From Pseudomonas baltica (GTDB taxonomy: Bacteria; Pseudomonadota; Gammaproteobacteria; Pseudomonadales; Pseudomonadaceae), in assembly GCF_031880315.1 (NCBI RefSeq), contig NZ_CP134771.1, positions 3,560,501 through 3,624,500 of the forward strand: a DNA stretch of 64,000 nt. Reading direction: 5' to 3'. The notes below the pieces were generated by a model that searched no databases, had not been told where the DNA came from, and saw only the letters and a list, made by a program, of their open reading frames with translations. Of the stretch, positions 19,021-26,331 are shown in pieces. The translations under genes were made by a program, and so were the position numbers. Every line of letters begins with the position of its first letter. Within the stretch, counting starts at the first letter, position 1.

Positions 19021-20021
19021 GTGACCTGCAACCGCTTGTACCCGCCGAGACGGAGCTGGAAGACGGCGGCCACAACCTGACGTACTTTGCTTTCACGGCG
19101 GGCGCCAAGCCGGTCGTGCCTGTCGAGCAAGGGCCACGTGGTGAACTTCCGGCGATACTGGCCGGGCGTTATCGGCTGGAGCGCATTCTTGGCTCGGGCG
19201 GCATGGGCGTGGTGTATCGCGCGCGGGATCTACTCCACGAGCAGTTCGGCGACCCCGATCCCTACCTGGCCATCAAGGTGCTCAAGGACGACATCGCCGA
19301 GAGCCCGGACGCCAGTGTGCTGCTTTACAGCGAATTTGCCCTGACCCGCCATCTGTGCCACCCCCACGTGGTGCGGTTGCATACCTTTGAGGTCGACAGT
19401 CAGTGCCATCGCGCCTTTATCACCATGGAGCTGATGCGAGGCCTGACACTGGACCAGATGCTTTTCGAACAACCCGAAGGCTTGCCGTGGGAAGAGTTTC
19501 ACGCTTTGGCGCTGGGCATGCTGCACACCCTCGCTCATGCCCACGACCAAGGCGTGCTGCACGGCGACCTCAAGCCCGGCAACCTGATGCTCACGGAGAA
19601 CGGCCTGCGCCTGTTCGACTTTGGCCTTGGTCAGGCCATGGAGGGTGTCATGCCCGGGCTGGCCCAGATCAGCCGCGAGCGGTTCAACGCCTGGACGCCC
19701 AACTATGCCGCGCCTGAACTGCTGGAGGGTGAGCCGTTGAGCAAGGCGGCGGATGTGTACGCCATGGCATGCATCCTCTACGAGCTGGCCAGCGGCAGGC
19801 ATCCGTTCAACCGTCTCACCGCCTTGCAGGCCCGCGAGCAGAAACTTGAGCGTAAACTGCGTCGCCCGCGGCGCTTGCCCAAGCAATGCTGGCTGGGGCT
19901 GCGTCGTGCCCTGGCGCTTGATCCCAAGCGTCGGCAGATCACCGCACGGCAACTGCAGGAAGCGTTCTGGGTGGGCAATCCCAGCTTTATGGCGCGCTGG
20001 TTCAGCCAGCGCAACGGATGA
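19017..20021 (+). CDS. stk: Ser/Thr protein kinase Stk, non-RD type
   Basis: This kinase probably phosphorylates T6SS parts such as Fha and is opposed by Stp. The 334-residue protein has a glycine-rich loop LGSGGMGVVYRARD, the ATP-lysine in AIKVLKDD, a catalytic loop HGDLKPGN at residue 182, DFGLGQ in place of the classic DFG-x-A region, and APELLEGEPLSKAADVYAMA. The Arg of the usual HRD motif is Gly, so this is a non-RD kinase that may not need activation-loop phosphorylation. There is no membrane segment. A decayed copy of its 3' end lies near 31295. Confidence 0.9.
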   Translation: MSDLQPLVPAETELEDGGHNLTYFAFTAGAKPVVPVEQGPRGELPAILAGRYRLERILGSGGMGVVYRARDLLHEQFGDPDPYLAIKVLKDDIAESPDASVLLYSEFALTRHLCHPHVVRLHTFEVDSQCHRAFITMELMRGLTLDQMLFEQPEGLPWEEFHALALGMLHTLAHAHDQGVLHGDLKPGNLMLTENGLRLFDFGLGQAMEGVMPGLAQISRERFNAWTPNYAAPELLEGEPLSKAADVYAMACILYELASGRHPFNRLTALQAREQKLERKLRRPRRLPKQCWLGLRRALALDPKRRQITARQLQEAFWVGNPSFMARWFSQRNG

Positions 20022-20041
20022 ATTCAAACAGGGAGTAAGCC

Positions 20042-22267
20042 ATGTTCGCGGCAGCCGACGAGACCCACTTCAATCTCACGATCCCGGGGCTCGACAACGA
20101 CTTTCAAGTCCTCAGCTTCACCGGCCACGAGGGCATCAACCAGGTCTACCGCTTCGACCTCGTGCTGGTCAGCGAAAACCCGGACATCGACCTGCACAGC
20201 CTGCTGCACAAGCAGGCCTACCTGGCGCTGGACGAAAACGGCAGCGGCATCCATGGGCAGATCTACAGTGTCTCGGCCGGTGATGCCGGCAAGCGCCTGC
20301 ACCGCTATTGCGTCTCCCTGGTACCGCAACTCGCCTACCTGGAGCACCGCACCAACCAGCGCATCTTCCAACAAAAAAGCGTGATCGAAATCATCACCCA
20401 GGTGATCGAGGAGCACGGCATCCTCAGCACGTTCTATCGCTTCCAATGCAACACCACGTACCCGCCGCGCGACTACTGCGTGCAGTATGACGAGAGCGAT
20501 CTGCATTTCATCCAGCGGTTGTGCGAAGAAGAAGGCATTCACTTTCGCTTCGAACACGGCCCTCAGCAGCACGTCGTGGTGTTCGGCGACGACCAGGCGG
20601 GCTTTCCCAAGCTCGGCAAGGCTGTTTCCTATGTGCAGGACACTGGCATGGTCGCCGACGAACCAGTGATCAAGCGTTTCGCCGTGCGCCTCGAAGCCCG
20701 CACCAGCCGTGTTTCGCGCCGCGACTACGACTTCGAGAAACCGCGGGTACAGCTCGACGCCGTCTACCGTCCCGGTGACTACAAGGGCGCTCAGCCGGAC
20801 CTCGAAGACTACGACTACCCCGGCCGGTTCACCGACAGCGCCCGCGGCAAACAGCTCAGCCAACGCGCCCTCGAACGCCACCGCGCGGACTTTCGCCTGG
20901 CCGACGGCAAAAGCGACGAGCCGCGCCTGCAGAGCGGGTTTTTCATGACCCTGGCCGAACACACCAAGGCCGAATGGAACGACCTGTGGCTGCTGACCGA
21001 AGTCTTCCACGAAGGCAAACAGCCGCAAGTGCTCGAAGAGTCCGTGACCAGCGACACCACCAACAACAAGGACGACTTCCACCACGGCTACCGCAACCGC
21101 TTTTTGGCGACACCCTGGGACGTGTTCTACCGTCCGCCACTAAAGCACCGCAAACCCCGGGTCCTGGGCCTGCAGAGCGCCATCGTCACCGGCCCCAAAG
21201 GCGAAGAGATCCACTGCGATGAGTACGGGCGCGTCAAAGTGCAATTTCACTGGGACCGCCTCAACGCCTCCGACGACACCAGCAGCTGCTGGCTGCGCGT
21301 GTCCTCCAGCTGGGCTGGTGATCGCTACGGTGCCATCGCGATTCCGCGTGTCGGTATGGAGGTCATCGTCACCTTTCTTGAGGGCGACCCCGACCAACCG
21401 GTGATCAGCGGCTGCGTGTACCACAAGGAAAACCCGGTGCCCTACGCGCTGCCGGCGAACAAGACCCAGACGGGGTTCAAGACCCTCAGCAGCCCTGGCG
21501 GCGGTGGCTACAACGAGATCCGCATCGAAGACAAAAAGGGCCAGGAGCAGATCTACCTGCACGCCCAACGCGACTGGGACGAAAACATCGAGAACGACCA
21601 GGTGATCCGCGTTGGTCACGAGCGTTATGACACCGTTGAAGGGAATAGCTACAGCGAGTTCAAGGCGGAAGAACACCGCACTATTGGTGCGGATCGCAAG
21701 ACTGAGCTCAAGGCCGATGACCATTTGAACGTGGGTAATAACCAGCATGTGAAGTTGGGGACTGCGCAGTTGGTGGATGCTGGGCGGGAGATACATCTGA
21801 CCGCGGGCAATACGTTGGTGATTGAAGCCGGGGAGGAGCTGACGGTGCAGGCGGGCGGGAGTTTTATCAAACTCGATGCCAGTGGCGTGACGGTGATAGG
21901 CGCGATGGCGAAGGCGAATGCCGGTGGGGCTGCGGGGGTTGGTACGGTGATTGGGTTGTTGCCGGCGGTGTTGCCGGTGGCCGTCGATATGGCCCGCGCG
22001 GGCGACCTGCTGGGCACCGCCATCAAGCAGGAGCACTACGACGAACAACTGCGCGTGGTGACCAGCACGGGGGCACCAGTGAAAGGGCTGAAAGTGGCCG
22101 TCACCATTCCCGGTGTTGCCGCACCGCAGATCATGGAAACCGACGCAGACGGCCGCTTGCCAAGAATCAAGACCGATGCGCCTGCCGACGTGCAAGTGCA
22201 CCTGGCCTGGGACAAGATCACCGTGCCAGAGGGTGCGGATGATTATGAAAGGAGTCGCAATAAATGA
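20042..22267 (+). CDS. vgrG: T6SS tip protein VgrG (copy linked to the core operon)
   Basis: VgrG trimers form the spike at the end of the Hcp tube and carry effectors. The 741-residue protein has the gp27-like base (residues 1-380), the gp5-like OB fold with GEEIHCDEYGRVKVQFHWDR near residue 390, and the beta-helix repeats to about residue 620. A C-terminal extension at residues 660-741 has a transthyretin-like pattern (TSTGAPVKGLKVAVTIPGV, then TDADGRLPRI) and probably docks the next protein. The leader AACAGGGAGTAAGCC before the ATG is shared with the vgrG at 24221. The stop overlaps the next gene by four bases. Confidence 0.95.
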   Translation: MFAAADETHFNLTIPGLDNDFQVLSFTGHEGINQVYRFDLVLVSENPDIDLHSLLHKQAYLALDENGSGIHGQIYSVSAGDAGKRLHRYCVSLVPQLAYLEHRTNQRIFQQKSVIEIITQVIEEHGILSTFYRFQCNTTYPPRDYCVQYDESDLHFIQRLCEEEGIHFRFEHGPQQHVVVFGDDQAGFPKLGKAVSYVQDTGMVADEPVIKRFAVRLEARTSRVSRRDYDFEKPRVQLDAVYRPGDYKGAQPDLEDYDYPGRFTDSARGKQLSQRALERHRADFRLADGKSDEPRLQSGFFMTLAEHTKAEWNDLWLLTEVFHEGKQPQVLEESVTSDTTNNKDDFHHGYRNRFLATPWDVFYRPPLKHRKPRVLGLQSAIVTGPKGEEIHCDEYGRVKVQFHWDRLNASDDTSSCWLRVSSSWAGDRYGAIAIPRVGMEVIVTFLEGDPDQPVISGCVYHKENPVPYALPANKTQTGFKTLSSPGGGGYNEIRIEDKKGQEQIYLHAQRDWDENIENDQVIRVGHERYDTVEGNSYSEFKAEEHRTIGADRKTELKADDHLNVGNNQHVKLGTAQLVDAGREIHLTAGNTLVIEAGEELTVQAGGSFIKLDASGVTVIGAMAKANAGGAAGVGTVIGLLPAVLPVAVDMARAGDLLGTAIKQEHYDEQLRVVTSTGAPVKGLKVAVTIPGVAAPQIMETDADGRLPRIKTDAPADVQVHLAWDKITVPEGADDYERSRNK

Positions 22268-23271
22268 GCGATGCACCACTGGCTACGTTTACGACCAATA
22301 CAGACAAAGATTCTCATAAGGAGAAGGTGACTGCCTGTTCGCTGCTTTGGGCAAAAGGACAGATGGCGGCCATCAATCGTCTGACGCATCAGAAGAAGAG
22401 CTTTTTCTCAGGGTCTACCACTCCAGAGCTGGTTGCGGATTACAGCGCACGTGCGGCGCGGATTGCAGCGACCTATGCGCGGTTTTATCTGGAGCAGGAG
22501 GAGGGCTGCAAGCCGGCCCTCAAAGGGCGCTTTTACTGGATGGGGTTGGCGGCGTTTGCGAGCAAGCAGGTGAAGTGTGGGTTGGATTTTATTCCCAGCG
22601 AGCCGGTCCTGATACTGACGCCTACGCCTGCTCAGGTACCTATGCGCATCGGTAAAAACTACTTAGGCAAAGGGAATTTTTGGCTGTTCCAGGATATTTT
22701 TGTTTGGCACTGGTTTTATGCCAATCACCCTGAGCAGTTCACGAGCTGCGCGCCGGAGCGGAATGCGCAGAGTTATCCACCTGAGGTGAAGGCGATGGTG
22801 AATGATTTACCTTGGGCGGGGGATACGTTGCCGATCATTAGTAACTTTAATATCACCAGTTACGTTCTGACGGGATTCAACGAGATTGCTGCTACAGAAA
22901 CGGCTACTGACTTAGAGTCTCGCCGTGCCGCCCAGCGCCGATCGCTGTTAGCGATAGCAGATCATGAGCAGCGAAAAATCTTGCAACTGCTGATCTACAA
23001 CGATCTAGCGTTCAAGTTGACTTTGGATGGGCAGGAACTGGCTGAGGTCCTGCCGTTTACGCCTAAACGATTAGCGGCTTTTAACACCGCCTGCGATGTC
23101 GACAACGAGAGTTTGAAAGTCTCAATGAAGGAAGGCGACTTGTACAACGAAACGGACCGCATGAAGTTCATTGTGCAGATAGCCAACCAGTACCATTATT
23201 TAATGGGTGCTAAAACCGAGTACATGGAAGGCCAGATTTCTGCGATTTCTGGCTGGAGCCAGAGCCTGTGA
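22264..23271 (+). CDS. Candidate T6SS effector of unrecognised function
   Basis: The protein has 335 residues and no signal peptide. The first 45 residues are variable and Ser/Thr/Lys-rich. The core contains ARIAATYARFYLEQEEGC, GRFYWMGLAAFASKQVKCGL and WLFQDIFVWHWFYANHPEQF. From memory the core may belong to the DUF2515 group, but I am not sure and no enzymatic motif stands out. It is encoded directly after a vgrG with a TTR-like extension (ATGA overlap) and directly before a lipoprotein (GTGA overlap), the classic tip - effector - immunity order. Because the candidate immunity protein is a periplasm-facing lipoprotein, a periplasmic or membrane target is likely; this is inference. Confidence 0.6.
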   Translation: MSDAPLATFTTNTDKDSHKEKVTACSLLWAKGQMAAINRLTHQKKSFFSGSTTPELVADYSARAARIAATYARFYLEQEEGCKPALKGRFYWMGLAAFASKQVKCGLDFIPSEPVLILTPTPAQVPMRIGKNYLGKGNFWLFQDIFVWHWFYANHPEQFTSCAPERNAQSYPPEVKAMVNDLPWAGDTLPIISNFNITSYVLTGFNEIAATETATDLESRRAAQRRSLLAIADHEQRKILQLLIYNDLAFKLTLDGQELAEVLPFTPKRLAAFNTACDVDNESLKVSMKEGDLYNETDRMKFIVQIANQYHYLMGAKTEYMEGQISAISGWSQSL

Positions 23272-24158
23272 ATTTTCGCGCAGGCTTGAGTCTGTTCCTG
23301 TGTCTTTTGATAGCAGGATGTGACCAGTCGTCTAACCCAGGAGATAAGTCCGTGGTCGGCACTAAACCAGTATTGCAACTCGCATTGGACGTCCCCGTGG
23401 CTGATATGCAGGCCGCTAGCCCTTTGCCGTTTGGGAAGAGCTGTATAGAGGGCGTCTGTTGGTATGAAATAGACAAAAGCGCGAACGACCAAAACCTTCC
23501 TAGTGTGGTGTTCAGTCAACAGGGTGCGACTATTCGAGCCGAAAACGTCATCAATATTTCATCGGTGGTTAATGAGCAGTACGGCCAGAGTGTGCAGAAT
23601 CTGAAATTCACTCTAAGGGGGCTGCCGGATAACAGCTCACATGAAAAAAATATCGATTTTATATACGGAATCATCAATGAGCTGATCGCCCAGGGCTGGC
23701 GTCATTATTACTATCCGTCGTCGCCACGTATCCCGGGAAGCGAGGCAATCAAGCTGTCCGGTGGAGAAACCGTGTTCGGTGAGCATGTGCGCAGTCATCC
23801 CTGGTTTGATCCATCAATTAAAATGTCTTTGGACCAGTGGCTTTCTTATCCCTCGGTCTATGAGTGGCATTTTTACCAGCATGGGGTCTACTTAACTCTG
23901 GAAGTCATGCGTTCTGACTCCGAAAAAGATCCGAAGAAGAACGGCAATTACCTCGTTTCATTAGCCGTCCAGAACGAATCTGATTTCTGGCATGGTCACT
24001 TCGAAGAAAAAGACATGGCACGTTGGGTAACGCTGCTTCCTGGATTACTCGATCGATACCATGCTAAGCGCGCGGCTTCTGAAGCCAAAGCCCGCGCCAA
24101 TGGCATAAAAATCGACGAAACCTATCAGGACCCGCCCATCAAGGCGCTCGGTCAGTAG
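23268..24158 (+). CDS. Lipoprotein, candidate immunity protein for the 22264-23271 effector
   Basis: This 296-residue protein starts with GTG inside the stop of the effector gene (GTGA). It has a lipoprotein signal (LSLFLCLLIAGC, Cys at residue 18), so the mature part is attached to a membrane and faces the periplasm. The body holds SCIEGVCWYEIDKSA, NISSVVNEQYGQSVQNLKF, WRHYYYPSSPRIPGSEAIK and a C-terminal helix rich in Lys and Ala. I do not recognise the domain. Position, coupling and export all point to an immunity role. Confidence 0.6.
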   Translation: MNFRAGLSLFLCLLIAGCDQSSNPGDKSVVGTKPVLQLALDVPVADMQAASPLPFGKSCIEGVCWYEIDKSANDQNLPSVVFSQQGATIRAENVINISSVVNEQYGQSVQNLKFTLRGLPDNSSHEKNIDFIYGIINELIAQGWRHYYYPSSPRIPGSEAIKLSGGETVFGEHVRSHPWFDPSIKMSLDQWLSYPSVYEWHFYQHGVYLTLEVMRSDSEKDPKKNGNYLVSLAVQNESDFWHGHFEEKDMARWVTLLPGLLDRYHAKRAASEAKARANGIKIDETYQDPPIKALGQ

Positions 24159-24176
24159 ACGAGACACCCGTCCCCC

Positions 24177-24194
24177 CGGCGCGATGTTGCGCCG
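24177..24194 (+). other. Small perfect hairpin before the second vgrG
   Basis: CGGCGC and GCGCCG form a perfect six-base-pair stem around the loop GATGTT in the 62-base gap between the lipoprotein gene and the next vgrG. No T-run follows, so it is not a standard terminator. It could slow transcription or protect an RNA end. Confidence 0.4.
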
Positions 24195-24220
24195 AGGGCA
24201 CGCTCAACAGGGAGTAAGCC

Positions 24221-26266
24221 ATGTTTAACGCAGCTGACCAGACCCACTTCAGCCTGACCATCGACGGCCTCGACAACGATTTCCAGGTCTTGGAGTTCAC
24301 CGGCCACGAGAGCATCAGCCGCACCTACCGTTTCGACCTGGAACTGGTCAGCGAAAATCCTGACATCGACCTGACCACCGTCCTGCACAAACAGGCGTAC
24401 CTGGCGTTCGACCCCAACGGTTCCGGCATCCACGGCCAGATTTTCAGCGTTGCCCAAGGCGATGCCGGCAAACGCCTGCATCGCTACAAAGTCTCGATCG
24501 CGCCGCAACTGGCCTATCTGGACTTGCGCACCAACCAGCGCATCTTCCAGAACCAGACCGCGCCGCAGATCATCGCCGCCATCCTTCAGGAGCATGGCAT
24601 CCAGGGCGACGGCTACGACTTCCAGCTGCAGACCCCATGCCCAGTGCGCGAATACTGCGTGCAATACGACGAAACTGACCTGCAATTCGTCCAGCGTTTG
24701 TGTGAAGAAGAGGGCGTGCACTACCACTTCCAGCACAGCAGCAGCGGCCATCGCCTGGTGTTCGGCGACAACCAGACCATCTTCCCGAAAATTGGTCGGC
24801 CTACCGCCTACGTGCAAGACAGCGGCATGGTCGCCGACGAACCTGTGATCAAGCGCTTCAACCTGCGCTTCGAAACCCGCACCAATAGCGTCACTCGCCG
24901 TGACTACGACTTTGAAACCCCCAGCTTGCTCATGGAAGCGTCCTACAAGCTGCAGGACCAGAACACGTTCGCACCGACCCTCGAGGACTACGACTACCCC
25001 GGCCGCTTCACCGACCTGGGCCGCGGCAAGCAACTGAGCCAGCGAGCGCTGGAGCGCCACCGCGCCGACTACCAACTGGCCGAAGGCAAAGGCGACGAAC
25101 CCCGCCTGGTGACCGGGCACTTCATGGAAATGTCCGACCACCCGCGCACCGAATGGAACAGCCTGTGGCTGCTCACCGACATCTTCCACGAGGGCAAACA
25201 ACCGCAAGTCCTCGAAGAATCCGTGACCAGCGACACCACCGACAACAAGGACGACTTCCACCACGGCTACCGCAACACCTTCCAGGCCATCCCCTGGGAC
25301 GTGTTCTACCGCCCGCCGCTCGAACACCCCAAACCCTGCGTACTCGGCAGCCAGAGCGCCATCGTCACCGGCCCCAAAGGCGAAGAGATCCACTGCGACG
25401 CCTATGGTCGCATCAAGGTGCAATTCCACTGGGACCGCGACGGCCAAGCTGACGAAAGCTCCAGCTGCTGGCTACGCGTGGCCAGCGGCTGGGCCGGCGG
25501 GCAGTACGGTGGCGTGGCCATCCCGCGCATTGGCATGGAAGTGCTGGTGACCTTCCTCGAAGGCGACCCCGACCAGCCGCTGGTGAGCGGCTGCCTGTAC
25601 CACAAGGAAAACGTGGTGCCGTACCCCTTGCCAGCGAACAAGACCCGCACCCTGTTCAAGACCCTCAGCAGCCCCGGCGGCGCGGGCTACAACGAGCTGC
25701 GCATCGAAGACAAGGCCGGCCAGGAACAGATCTACATCCACGCCCAGCGCAACTTGGACGAGAACATCGAAAACGACCAGTTGGTGCGCGTCGGCAACGA
25801 GCGGCATGACACGGTTGAAGCCAACAGTTACAGCGAGTTCCAGGCCGAGGAACACCGCACGACTGTGGGCGATCGCAAGAGCTACATCACGGTGGATGAC
25901 CACCTGAGCGTCGGGCAAACCCAGCATGTGAAGTTGGGGGCGTCGATGTTGGTTGATGCTGGGAGCGAGATTCATCTCAAGGCCGGTAGCAAAGTGGTGA
26001 TTGATGCGGGCATGGAGCTGACGCTGCAGGCCGCTGGGAGCTTTGTGAAGCTGGATGCCAGTGGGGTGACGATGGTCGGGCCGCTGGTGCAGGCGAACGT
26101 CGGGGGCTCGGCTGGAAATGGGAGTGGGATCGCGATCAAGTTGCCGCAGTTGCCGCGGGAAGTGGATGCGGATCAGGTGGGGCATTTGATGGAGGAGGCG
26201 TTGGTCAATGCGCCGCTTGAGAAGGTAAAAACTCAGCCTATCCGGATGTTGAATTTTTCCGGTTGA
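24221..26266 (+). CDS. vgrG: T6SS tip protein VgrG (second copy)
   Basis: This 681-residue VgrG closely matches the one at 20042 through the gp27 and gp5 parts (GEEIHCDAYGRIKVQFHWDR near residue 388, EGDPDQPLVSGCLYHKENV). It differs after about residue 600. It lacks the TTR-like extension and instead ends in a short tail of about 70 residues rich in Val, Glu and Gln (LPREVDADQVGHLMEEALVN). The different tail fits a different cargo, the cell-wall effector encoded 65 bases downstream. The leader before the ATG has AGGGAG and is nearly the same as that of the first vgrG. Confidence 0.95.
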   Translation: MFNAADQTHFSLTIDGLDNDFQVLEFTGHESISRTYRFDLELVSENPDIDLTTVLHKQAYLAFDPNGSGIHGQIFSVAQGDAGKRLHRYKVSIAPQLAYLDLRTNQRIFQNQTAPQIIAAILQEHGIQGDGYDFQLQTPCPVREYCVQYDETDLQFVQRLCEEEGVHYHFQHSSSGHRLVFGDNQTIFPKIGRPTAYVQDSGMVADEPVIKRFNLRFETRTNSVTRRDYDFETPSLLMEASYKLQDQNTFAPTLEDYDYPGRFTDLGRGKQLSQRALERHRADYQLAEGKGDEPRLVTGHFMEMSDHPRTEWNSLWLLTDIFHEGKQPQVLEESVTSDTTDNKDDFHHGYRNTFQAIPWDVFYRPPLEHPKPCVLGSQSAIVTGPKGEEIHCDAYGRIKVQFHWDRDGQADESSSCWLRVASGWAGGQYGGVAIPRIGMEVLVTFLEGDPDQPLVSGCLYHKENVVPYPLPANKTRTLFKTLSSPGGAGYNELRIEDKAGQEQIYIHAQRNLDENIENDQLVRVGNERHDTVEANSYSEFQAEEHRTTVGDRKSYITVDDHLSVGQTQHVKLGASMLVDAGSEIHLKAGSKVVIDAGMELTLQAAGSFVKLDASGVTMVGPLVQANVGGSAGNGSGIAIKLPQLPREVDADQVGHLMEEALVNAPLEKVKTQPIRMLNFSG

Positions 26267-26331
26267 CTCCAGCAAACGACCAACAAGGAAGGCGCTCGCA
26301 ACGCCGGCACTCAATACACGGATAACAGTTG

